Of a DNA stretch of 25,956 nucleotides, positions 16,563 through 23,711 are shown piece by piece. A program made the translations under genes and the position numbers. Location: NCBI RefSeq assembly GCF_905187505.1, contig NZ_CAJJIC010000024.1, forward strand, positions 1 to 25,956, written 5' to 3'. A model generated the notes under the pieces. The model was not told the origin of the DNA, did no database searches, and saw only the letters and a list, made by a program, of their open reading frames with translations. Every line of letters starts with the position of its first letter. The first letter of the stretch is position 1. Origin of the DNA: an uncultured Mailhella sp. Its GTDB lineage: Bacteria > Desulfobacterota > Desulfovibrionia > Desulfovibrionales > Desulfovibrionaceae.

Positions 16563-19063
16563 TTCCGCTGAAAGCTCGATGCCGCCCCGTGATGGGGCAG
16601 CACAAGAAGATCAGCCTGCAGATTCTGTCCGCTCTTCACAAGACGGTTCAGGGCGGAAGAAGTCATGTCTCCGCACAGAAGCGCCAGCGCTCTGTCGCCA
16701 CGCATCAGCCGGAAGGCCAGTGAGACGTCGTTGCCCGACACCTTCTTTCCCGGCCGAAGCGAACCGGGATCGGAGGCATCCGGCCACACGATCTCAAGAT
16801 GCACGTTTCCTGCCAGCGAAAGCACGTCGCCCCGCTCAAGAACTTTCTCGGGAATGCTTCTTCTGCGGGCCATTTCGCGCAAGGCCCTGCCGTCGACGGA
16901 ATCGTCCTCCGCGGAAAAGGACGACCAGACAAGACAGCCCACCTCAAAATGCTCCAGAATCCAGCGCAGTCCCCTTGCGTGATCCATGTCCGTATGGCTT
17001 ACGAGCACGGCGTCGAGACGCGGCATTCTCCGATAGGTCAGCGCGGGTGCAAGAATGCTGCGGCCGCAGTCGAAAAACGGCGACGCACCGCCTCCCCCGT
17101 CCACAAGCACGCGACCTTCCGGCACCTCAATGAGCACGGCCTGCCCCTGCCCCACGTCAAACATGGTCAGAGCAACGCGACCGTCCTGTCGGGCCTGAAC
17201 GTCATCCAGCCAGACGGGCATCTGACCGAGCGGCATGAGCACCACTCCCGCCAGAAGGAGCCTGCGCGTGGCCTTTCCCGCGCCATGCCCGCACACTCTG
17301 GCCCCGGCCAGCAGCATGAGGCCGACAAACAGAGCCCCGTATCCCAGCGCCGTCAGCGAGGAAGGACGAAAGCACTGGACAAGCGGCAGCCAGCCCGCGC
17401 CGTTCATGATGTCAAGCAGGCCCGTCATGGCATCGGCAGGCCATGCCGCCACGGCGAAAAGCAGGTCCGAAACAGGCTGAGGACCGAGAATCAGCAGAGC
17501 AAGCAGGCCGAGTGCGGCGGCGGGCAGCGTAATGAAGGTGAGCGGCGGAAGCCATACGAGATTCATCCATACATTCAGACTCACCACTCCGAACACATGG
17601 ATGAGCACCGGCAGCACGGCCATCTGTGCGGAGAAGGAAAGCAGGAGCATGGTTCCTGTCCAGCGAAGAAAGGCATAAGCCGAGCGATGCGGAAAGTTCC
17701 GCCATGTCCGTTCAGAAGGCCTGGCGGGAGGAAAACGCCGCCTCAGCGCCGAAGTCAGCGGAAGAGAAAGCAGTATGCCCGCCACGGCAAGCACGGAAAG
17801 CTGTGCCGAAAGATCGAAGGCCACTTCAGGCCAGCCGAGAAAAAGCAGCACTGCGGCGGCAAACAGCGCATCCAGCGGCGCCACGCTCCGGCGCAGACAC
17901 ACGAACACGGCCGCCGCCAGCATCATGCAGGCGGCCCGGACAAGAGAAAAAGGCGCGCCGCCGAGAAAAAGATAGGCCAGCGCAAACGGCAGCCCCGCCG
18001 ACACGACGAGCACCCTGCGCGGCAAGGAAAGAAAAAGACTGCGATGCAGAAGAGAAAGCAGAAACACGAAGGCCACGCCAGCCATGGCGGCAAGCGCCAG
18101 ATGCTGACCGGACAGCGCGAGGGAATGCACAAGGCCCGCCCGGGTGAACCGATCCACGGTTTCCGGCGTGAGCACGGATCGATCACCGAAAAGGAGAGCT
18201 GCAATCATGGCACGCCCCTGCGAACAGGCAAGCGTGCTCTCCCCGCTCCATGCATCGACGTTTCGAGCGGCGTCCGCCGTTCCCCCGTCGCCCGCAAGCG
18301 CCTCTTCCAGCGCACTCCTCCATCGCTCCCGCATCAGCGCGGCACGGAACAGGACGCCCTCTCCCCCGGAAAACTCGAGGAACACCGGTCCCGTCCGAGT
18401 TCTGTTCAGCCGCGCATTGTGCCACACGTTGCGATCCGCCCAGTACATTCCCAGATCGGAGGTACCCGGGTTCACACTGCCCACGCAGGGATAAAGGCGC
18501 ACCAGCGCCCGCATCCGCTGCCCGGCAACCGGCCTGTCGCAGTGTTCCATGTCGTCGGCGTACAGCGTCATGCTGACAAGACCGGGAACAGGTGAGGTCT
18601 CATCCTCCACAATGGAGCCGGCATAGCCCTTTCGCCCGCCGGACAATCCCGTGTCCACCTTGCGGTCCAGAGCCTTCCGTACCGCCTTTTCCACACCGGC
18701 AGGCAGCGATGAAACATCCTTCAGCGGACGCACGTTTTCAAGCAGTACGCGGACTCGTCCTCCGGGGAGCCCCGTGACGGAGTCCACGTCGGCTTCCACA
18801 AGCACGCTTTTCCGCGGCACGGACGCCCACGACGGGCATTCCGGAGCCTCTGGCGAGGACAGCTTCGTGACGCCGAGGCCGACCAGAAAGAAAAGAAGCA
18901 AAAGAGCCGTCCGACGCCAGCCGGGATTCCGGGGAATCACCAGCACAAGGAGAAAAAAGCCCACGCCGAGCACGGCATCGCGCATCGATACGGAACCGGC
19001 CAGAACGGCAAGGATCAGCCTCTGGCGAAAAAGAAGCAACGGTAGTTCCGGCACACCAGCCAT
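16421..19063 (-). CDS. comEC: ComEC/Rec2 DNA-uptake channel, frameshifted near 3' end
   Basis: An inner-membrane protein (880 residues as read) that carries single-stranded DNA into the cytoplasm during natural transformation. Three parts are seen: an N-terminal hydrophobic region with an OB-like domain, the multi-helix competence domain (HSLALSGQHLALAA and following), and a C-terminal metallo-beta-lactamase-like domain beginning MFDVGQGQAVLIEVPEG. The latter has SHTDMDHARG and LPHHGAASS. After F834 the frame changes: the last 46 residues are arginine-rich and unlike the family, while the neighbouring frame continues the conserved domain to 16371. Restored, the protein would be about 897 residues. 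The start at 19063 has no clear ribosome binding site. It lies downstream of murA on the same strand. Confidence 0.88.
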   Translation of the reverse strand: MAGVPELPLLLFRQRLILAVLAGSVSMRDAVLGVGFFLLVLVIPRNPGWRRTALLLLFFLVGLGVTKLSSPEAPECPSWASVPRKSVLVEADVDSVTGLPGGRVRVLLENVRPLKDVSSLPAGVEKAVRKALDRKVDTGLSGGRKGYAGSIVEDETSPVPGLVSMTLYADDMEHCDRPVAGQRMRALVRLYPCVGSVNPGTSDLGMYWADRNVWHNARLNRTRTGPVFLEFSGGEGVLFRAALMRERWRSALEEALAGDGGTADAARNVDAWSGESTLACSQGRAMIAALLFGDRSVLTPETVDRFTRAGLVHSLALSGQHLALAAMAGVAFVFLLSLLHRSLFLSLPRRVLVVSAGLPFALAYLFLGGAPFSLVRAACMMLAAAVFVCLRRSVAPLDALFAAAVLLFLGWPEVAFDLSAQLSVLAVAGILLSLPLTSALRRRFPPARPSERTWRNFPHRSAYAFLRWTGTMLLLSFSAQMAVLPVLIHVFGVVSLNVWMNLVWLPPLTFITLPAAALGLLALLILGPQPVSDLLFAVAAWPADAMTGLLDIMNGAGWLPLVQCFRPSSLTALGYGALFVGLMLLAGARVCGHGAGKATRRLLLAGVVLMPLGQMPVWLDDVQARQDGRVALTMFDVGQGQAVLIEVPEGRVLVDGGGGASPFFDCGRSILAPALTYRRMPRLDAVLVSHTDMDHARGLRWILEHFEVGCLVWSSFSAEDDSVDGRALREMARRRSIPEKVLERGDVLSLAGNVHLEIVWPDASDPGSLRPGKKVSGNDVSLAFRLMRGDRALALLCGDMTSSALNRLVKSGQNLQADLLVLPHHGAASSFQRKFMMRCRLRRCSLRRRHTTITDFPVGRCGRKWGDGASLFTAPPCSEA

Positions 19064-19274
19064 GGCAACACTCGAAAAGCGGCTCTCCCGTACCGGAGCC
19101 GCGCTGAAACGCTCTGCTCATGAATCGTCGCAGGGGCATCCGCCTTTGCCGCGCTGCCCCTGCTCGCTCCCGGCCCGGCCGCACGGAAAGGAGCTCTCCG
19201 CTTCAAAGCATCGCGCCTTCCCCGGCCCTCTCCCTCGTCGCAGCCGAACGCCGGGCTCATCGTCCGTCATGCTC

Positions 19275-19299
19275 GGGAAGGACGGGAAACGTCCTTCCC
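19275..19299. repeat. 10-bp hairpin between murA and comEC
   Basis: GGGAAGGACG (19275-19284), loop GGAAA, CGTCCTTCCC (19290-19299), a perfect stem 62 bases after the murA stop. No T-run follows on the minus strand, so termination there would have to be weak or factor-dependent. The rest of the 297-base gap 19064-19360 shows nothing I can assign. Confidence 0.45.
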
Positions 19300-19360
19300 C
19301 GGACTCTGCGCTTCTGGACGATGAAGGCCGCGCATGGCGGCCCTCACATTCCGAAATGAA

Positions 19361-20623
19361 TCAGTCGGCATCCTTCACGCGGCGGATGCGCGCACCCACG
19401 GCGGAAAGCTTCGCCTCAAGATGCTCGTATCCTCTGTCCACATGATAGATTCGCTGCACTCTTGTCTCTCCCTCTGCCGCAAGACCGGCCAGCACCAGCG
19501 CCGCGCCCGCACGCAGATCGGAAGCCATGACGGGAGCGCCGGTCAGAGGACGACCGCCGCGCACCATGGCGGAAGATCCCGTCACATGGATGTCCGCCCC
19601 CATGCGCACGAGCTCCTGCACGTGCATGAAGCGGTTCTCGAAAATGTTTTCCTCCACAAGACCGGATCCCCGGGCGCAGCACATGAGCACCATGAACTGC
19701 GCCTGCATGTCCGTGGGGAATCCTGGATGCGGACGGGTGCTGATGTCCACGCCCGTAAGACCGTTCTCTCCCGTGCGGGCCAGCACGCCTTCCGGCGTTT
19801 CTTCAATGATCATGCCCGCGGCGCGCAATTTGTCCACCACGGCGGACATGTCGCGTATGGGACAGTTCTTCAGCAGCAGCTCTCCTCCGGTCACCCCTGC
19901 GGCGATGAGGAAGGTGCCCGCCTCGATGCGGTCGGGCATGACGGCATAGGAGCAGCCGTGCAGTCTCTCCACGCCCTGCACGCGGATCATGGTCGTCCCC
20001 TGCCCTTCAATGCGCGCGCCGCACCTGATGAGAAAATTCGCCAGATCCACTATTTCCGGCTCTCTGGCCACGTTTTCAAGCACGGTCTCTCCCCGGGCGA
20101 GGCTGGCGGCCATGAGCACGTTTTCCGTTCCTCCCACGGTGGGCATGTCGAAACGGATGTGGGCCCCCCGCAGCCCGTCGGGACAACGGCCGTGGATGTA
20201 GCCGCTTTCCAGATCAAACACCGCACCCATCTTTTCCAGGGCGGAAAGATGCTGATCCACGGGACGCGCACCGATGGCGCAGCCGCCGGGCAGGGACACC
20301 TTGGCCTCGCCGAGACGGGCCAGAAGCGGCCCGAGGCAGAGCACGGAAGCGCGCATGGTCTTCACGAGATCGTATGGAGCCTCCTTGCCGAGCGTTCCGT
20401 TCTTCACCCGCACCACGCCATTTTCCAGTGAAGCCTCTCTTCCCAGAATGTTGAGCAGCTTGATGGTGGTATGAATGTCCCGAAGATCGGGCACGTTGGC
20501 GTAGGAGACCTCGTCGTCCACGGCAATGGACGCCATGAGAATGGGAAGCGCGGCATTCTTGGATCCGCTGATTTCAATGACGCCCCTGAGCGGCACGCCG
20601 CCTTCTATGATGAAACTGTCCAA
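19361..20623 (-). CDS. murA: UDP-GlcNAc enolpyruvyl transferase (MurA)
   Basis: The cytosolic enzyme for the first committed step of peptidoglycan synthesis, transferring enolpyruvate from PEP to UDP-GlcNAc (420 residues). The N-terminal SGSKNAALP gives K22 and N23. The catalytic cysteine is exactly at position 115 in LPGGCAIGARP when counted from the chosen start, so it should be fosfomycin-sensitive type rather than the Asp variant. The start is TTG at 20623-20621: a strong GGAGGA site lies 5 bases upstream and the protein then begins DSFIIEGG as in the family. An upstream in-frame ATG at 20725 would run through the divergent tRNA gene. It reads toward comEC, 297 bases downstream. Confidence 0.96.
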   Translation of the reverse strand: MDSFIIEGGVPLRGVIEISGSKNAALPILMASIAVDDEVSYANVPDLRDIHTTIKLLNILGREASLENGVVRVKNGTLGKEAPYDLVKTMRASVLCLGPLLARLGEAKVSLPGGCAIGARPVDQHLSALEKMGAVFDLESGYIHGRCPDGLRGAHIRFDMPTVGGTENVLMAASLARGETVLENVAREPEIVDLANFLIRCGARIEGQGTTMIRVQGVERLHGCSYAVMPDRIEAGTFLIAAGVTGGELLLKNCPIRDMSAVVDKLRAAGMIIEETPEGVLARTGENGLTGVDISTRPHPGFPTDMQAQFMVLMCCARGSGLVEENIFENRFMHVQELVRMGADIHVTGSSAMVRGGRPLTGAPVMASDLRAGAALVLAGLAAEGETRVQRIYHVDRGYEHLEAKLSAVGARIRRVKDAD

Positions 20624-20656
20624 ACTCTTCCTCCGCAGAGATTGCCAAAAAAACGC

Positions 20657-20685
20657 TTGACTATTTTTCGGCAATTGAATAATAA
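20657..20685 (+). promoter_or_regulatory. Sigma70 promoter of tRNA-His
   Basis: TTGACT (20657-20662) and TAATAA (20680-20685) are separated by 17 bases. Transcription would begin about 6-8 bases before the mature tRNA. The -35 lies inside an inverted repeat, ATTGCC (20641-20646) with GGCAAT (20670-20675), that also sits upstream of murA on the other strand. Confidence 0.65.
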
Positions 20686-20698
20686 CTCTTTCTGCACG

Positions 20699-20774
20699 GC
20701 GAATATAGCTCAGTTGGCAGAGCACCTGGTTGTGGCCCAGGGGGTCGCAGGTTCAAACCCTGTTATTCGCCCCA
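20699..20774 (+). tRNA. tRNA-His (GTG anticodon)
   Basis: A complete cloverleaf. The acceptor stem GCGAATA (20699-20705) pairs with TATTCGC (20764-20770). The D-arm holds AGCTCAGTTGGCAGAGC, the anticodon loop is TTGTGGC with GTG, and the T-loop is TTCAAAC. G at 20698 can serve as the extra G-1 opposite the discriminator C at 20771, the identity feature of histidine tRNA. CCA is encoded at 20772-20774. Confidence 0.96.
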
Positions 20775-20780
20775 TATTTC

Positions 20781-20806
20781 GCCCCGATTTCATCGGGGCT
20801 TTTTTT
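20781..20806 (+). terminator. Terminator of tRNA-His
   Basis: GCCCCGAT (20781-20788), loop TTC, ATCGGGGC (20792-20799), then seven T's. It begins 7 bases after the encoded CCA. Confidence 0.92.
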
Positions 20807-20912
20807 GTGCCCGTCGTCCTGTTTCCGTTTTCGCTCATGTTCCTTTCCACATAAGAAACGGGCTCGGAAACGCGCGGAAAGTTTTTCGACACGCCCCTCG
20901 CCCCCTGCCGAT

Positions 20913-20939
20913 CGTCTTTTTCCATCTTGAAAAAAGACG
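20913..20939. terminator. Possible terminator for xth
   Basis: CGTCTTTTT (20913-20921) pairs with AAAAAGACG (20931-20939), a stem with an A:T core and a nine-base loop, 39 bases past the xth stop on the minus strand. A second stem of six G:C pairs is closer to the gene. Neither has a clear T-run after it, so this is tentative. Confidence 0.35.
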
Positions 20940-20978
20940 ACCGTTCTTCCGCGGCCTCATGAAAAGGCCGCTCTTTGC

Positions 20979-21770
20979 TCACAGCTCCAGCGCCAGTCCC
21001 ACGGGACAGTGGTCGGAACCGTACACGTCGTTTTCTATCCACGCATCCCGGACGTTGTTCCGAAGCTCGGACGAAACGAAGAAATAATCCAGCCGCCACC
21101 CGACGTTGCGCTCCCGCGCGCGGGTCTTGTACGACCACCAGGTATAGGCACCCGCCTCGTCGCCGTGCACAAGTCGGAAGGTATCCACATATCCGGCCTG
21201 CACGAACGCGTCCATCCAGGCGCGCTCCTCGGGAAGAAAACCGGTGTTGCTCTCATTTTCCCGGGGCCTCGCCAGATCGATGTCCCTGTGGGAAATGTTG
21301 AAGTCGCCGCATACCACGATGGGCTTGTCCTGCCGCAGATCTTCCGCATAGTCCAGAAAGGCGTTGAAAAAGCCCATCTTGTACGGAACGCGACGGAACA
21401 CGCCCTTCGATATCTCCTCTCCCCCGTTGGGAAAGTAGATGTTGAAGAAATGCAGTTCGGGAAATTCCAGATGCAGCACGCGACCTTCCCCGTGATAATC
21501 GGGATCAGGGAGCTCATGCTCAACGTTGAGAGGCTCTCTGCGGCTGAACACCGCCACGCCGGAGTACCCCTTCTTCACCGTGGAGGCAGACCACCAGGAA
21601 TGCCAGCCTTCCGGCTCGCGCTGCTGCTCAGGTATCTGCTCCGGAGAAGCCTTGGTTTCCTGAAGCCCCACCACGTCGGCCTGCGTTCTGGAAAACCATT
21701 CCCAGTCCGACTTTCTGCTGACGGCGCGAAAGCCGTTGACGTTCCACGACACAAAACGCATGAGTGACAT
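20979..21770 (-). CDS. xth: Exodeoxyribonuclease III / AP endonuclease
   Basis: A DNA repair nuclease (263 residues) of the Xth/ExoA type that cleaves at abasic sites and has 3'-exonuclease activity. The family motifs are all visible: SWNVNGFRA at the N-terminus, LQETK (catalytic Glu), GDFNISH, a substrate-binding RLDYFFVS segment, and GSDHCPVGL at the C-terminus. Three in-frame ATGs are close together. The middle one at 21770 (MSLMRF) is chosen because a purine-rich AAGAAGG lies 9 bases before it. The first ATG abuts that site, and the third is 18 bases from it. It is transcribed alone. Confidence 0.93.
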   Translation of the reverse strand: MSLMRFVSWNVNGFRAVSRKSDWEWFSRTQADVVGLQETKASPEQIPEQQREPEGWHSWWSASTVKKGYSGVAVFSRREPLNVEHELPDPDYHGEGRVLHLEFPELHFFNIYFPNGGEEISKGVFRRVPYKMGFFNAFLDYAEDLRQDKPIVVCGDFNISHRDIDLARPRENESNTGFLPEERAWMDAFVQAGYVDTFRLVHGDEAGAYTWWSYKTRARERNVGWRLDYFFVSSELRNNVRDAWIENDVYGSDHCPVGLALEL

Positions 21771-21796
21771 ACTGCCCATCCTTCTTCCGTTGGGAG

Positions 21797-21825
21797 AATC
21801 TACGCGACTATGCCCGCAATCTCAA
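21797..21825 (-). promoter_or_regulatory. Sigma70-like promoter of xth
   Basis: On the minus strand TTGAGA (21825-21820) and TAGATT (21802-21797) are 17 bases apart. The predicted leader is about 20 bases, just enough to hold the ribosome binding site. Confidence 0.6.
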
Positions 21826-22055
21826 GAAAAAAAGCCGCATCGCTCTTCCTGCCGCGCCCCCTTCCCGCGCCCCGGAAGCGCCTGCGGCAACGCGAAGGAA
21901 ACGCCTAAAGCCCGCAGAAGCCGCATGAGGGTAAAGGTTTTCACGGCTTCTGATGACACGCGCACCGGGCGACACGGACCGAGGACTTCTCCGGCATTCG
22001 CCGGACGTTCCGACCGAAGCGGCGGCTTCCCGCAGAGATGTCGATTTTCGACCAT
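21826..22055. other. Intergenic region between xth and the IHF/HU gene
   Basis: About 230 bases upstream of the xth promoter and beyond the terminator of the IHF/HU gene. Only a small inverted repeat TCCGGC (21990-21995) / GCCGGA (22000-22005) is seen. Open frames on both strands are arginine- and proline-rich without family resemblance. Confidence 0.35.
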
Positions 22056-22083
22056 GAAAAAGGCAGGTCCAGAGAACCTGCCT
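22056..22083 (-). terminator. Terminator of the IHF/HU-family gene
   Basis: On the minus strand GGCAGGTT, a short loop and GACCTGCC form a stem (22083-22062), followed by TTTTTC (22061-22056). It is 32 bases after the stop codon. Confidence 0.85.
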
Positions 22084-22115
22084 TCTGAAATCCGCTCAAA
22101 ATGCCGGAGATATCG

Positions 22116-22391
22116 CTAGTCGTTGAGGAATTCCTTGAGTTCCTTGCCGGCCCGGAAGAAGGGCAGCCGCTTGGGGCTGACTTCCACGCGGTCTCCGGTA
22201 CGGGGGTTGCGCCCGGCATAGGAACCGTATTCTTTAACCTTGAAACTGCCGAAACCGCGGATCTCCACGCGATCGCCCGCAAGAAGTGCTTCCTTCATGC
22301 AGTCCACGAAGGTATTGACCACAAGGGTGGCTTCATCCAGCGACACATTGGACTGTTCGGCAAGATTCTTGATCAGTTCACTCTTGTTCAT
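22116..22391 (-). CDS. IHF/HU-family DNA-bending protein, IHF-beta-like
   Basis: A small nucleoid-associated protein (91 residues, normal length) that binds and bends DNA as a dimer. It begins MNKSELIKNLA, has the core EIRGFGSFKVKEY, the minor-groove-inserting arm with Pro63 in GRNPRTGDRVEV, and a C-terminal PFFRAGKELKEFL. These features are nearest to IHF subunit beta among family members I know, but HU cannot be excluded. The start at 22391 is chosen because GGAG lies just upstream; an in-frame ATG at 22475 would add 28 residues with no resemblance to the family. It has its own promoter and terminator. Confidence 0.92.
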   Translation of the reverse strand: MNKSELIKNLAEQSNVSLDEATLVVNTFVDCMKEALLAGDRVEIRGFGSFKVKEYGSYAGRNPRTGDRVEVSPKRLPFFRAGKELKEFLND

Positions 22392-22494
22392 GACATCTCC
22401 GTCATACGGTATTAACCTGCCCTGCCGGCAGGGAGAAGGATTATTGTGCGCGGGGGCTCTCCCCTGAAAGCTCACTTAGTGTCAAGTAAGACAT

Positions 22495-22523
22495 CTATAA
22501 CCCTAAATCCGTTGCCTTGCAAG
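22495..22523 (-). promoter_or_regulatory. Sigma70-like promoter of the IHF/HU-family gene
   Basis: On the minus strand TTGCAA (22523-22518) and TATAGA (22500-22495) are 17 bases apart. The leader would be about 95 bases and contains a perfect 14-bp palindrome CCCTGCCGGCAGGG (22420-22433). Confidence 0.55.
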
Positions 22524-22536
22524 GGAAATCAGCCAC

Positions 22537-23650
22537 CTATCCGTGACAGCGCTCATGCTGCCAGAGAAGATAATCTCTCAGGAAAGAATCAATGCGTCCG
22601 TCGAGCACGGCGTCCACGTCGCCGCACTCGGAACCGGTGCGGTGATCCTTCACCAGACGATACGGCTGCAGGGTGTAGGTACGGATCTGACTGCCGAAGG
22701 CAATGGCATCCTTTCCGGCGTAGTCGGCCTGACGGGCGGCATCGCGCTTGCTCTGTTCAAAGGCGTACAGACGGGCCTTGAGCACGCGCATGGCGCTTTC
22801 CCTGTTGCTCTGCTGCGAACGCTCGTTCTGACACTGCGCCACGATGCCTGTGGGAATGTGGGTGATGCGCACGGCGGACTCGGTCTTGTTGACGTGCTGG
22901 CCGCCCGCGCCGGAGGCGCGGTACACGTCGATGCGCAGATCGCTTTCCTTGATCTCGATGTTGGACACTTCGCCCGCGTAGGGAATGAGGTCCACGGAAG
23001 CGAACGACGTGTGCCTGCGGCCGGAGGCATCGTAGGGAGAAATGCGGATGAGGCGATGAATGCCCTTTTCCCCCTTGAGCAGGCCGTAGGCGTTTTCTCC
23101 CTGAAGGCGTATGGTCACGGCCTTGATGCCCGCTTCTTCACCGGGCAGGAAGTCCACGATCTCGGCCTTGACGTGATGGGATTCCGCCCAGCGCAGATAC
23201 ATGCGTTCCAGCATTTCCGCCCAGTCCTGGGCCTCGGTGCCGCCCGCGCCGGGATGAATGTCCAAAAGCGCGTCCATGTGATCGGACTCGCCGCTGAGCA
23301 GCACGGTCATTTCCGTTTCCGTGAGCAGCTTTTCCAGCGTATCGGCCTGCTCGTTCAGCGTTTCCAGCGCGTCTTCCTCGCCTTCGGAAACGAAATCGAG
23401 CCATTCCTCCATCTCATCGTAGCTGGCCTTCAGTTCGCGGAAACGGGCCACCTCAGCCTCAAGGCGGCTCTTTTCCCTGAGCACGGGCGTGAGCTTTTCC
23501 TGATCGGACCACGCATCGGGACTCGAAATGATGCCTTCTATTTCCTGAAGTCGCGCCTCCCGCGTGGGCAGGTCAAAGACGCCCCCAGAGGGAATTGAAT
23601 TGTTCGGCAAGGGTATGGCAGCGGGAACGAAGTTCGGCCAACTGAAGCAT
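22537..23650 (-). CDS. prfB: Peptide chain release factor 2, programmed +1 frameshift
   Basis: RF2 terminates translation at UGA and UAA. The gene is in two frames. A 25-codon first part starts at ATG 23650 (AAGGA 8 bases upstream) and ends at TGA 23575-23573. The second frame (23574 to 22537) encodes 345 more residues, giving a protein of about 370, the usual length. Visible features are the GGQ peptidyl-hydrolysis motif at 249-251 (GAGGQHVNK) and the codon-recognition tripeptide region at 204-206, which reads SPY instead of the common SPF, followed by the usual RRHTSFASV. The gene follows lnt by 62 bases on the same strand. A single frame-2 reading extended upstream to 23784 is artefactual. 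Confidence 0.97.
23573..23586 (-). promoter_or_regulatory. prfB: RF2 autoregulatory frameshift site
   Basis: On the minus strand GGGGG (23586-23582), a three-base spacer, CTT and the in-frame TGA followed by C. This is the classical layout: an internal Shine-Dalgarno-like run three bases from CTT-TGA-C promotes slipping by +1 when RF2 is scarce. Spacing matches the Escherichia coli site, and the first part has the same 25-codon length. Confidence 0.96.
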
Positions 23651-23711
23651 GGTGATGTCCTTTTTCTTACGGTATGTCCACTGATGCGGAGAATGTCGGA
23701 ACAGGTCTGTC

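Noticed and set aside
16550..16570. Programmed ribosomal frameshift in comEC
   Set aside because: The zero-frame codons AAA-TTT preceded by G do not make an X XXY YYZ heptamer, and I see no internal ribosome-binding-like run at standard spacing. A mutation or sequence error is simpler.
16799..18595. 598-codon plus-strand frame opposite comEC
   Set aside because: Lys/Arg/His-rich shadow of the comEC coding strand without recognisable domains.
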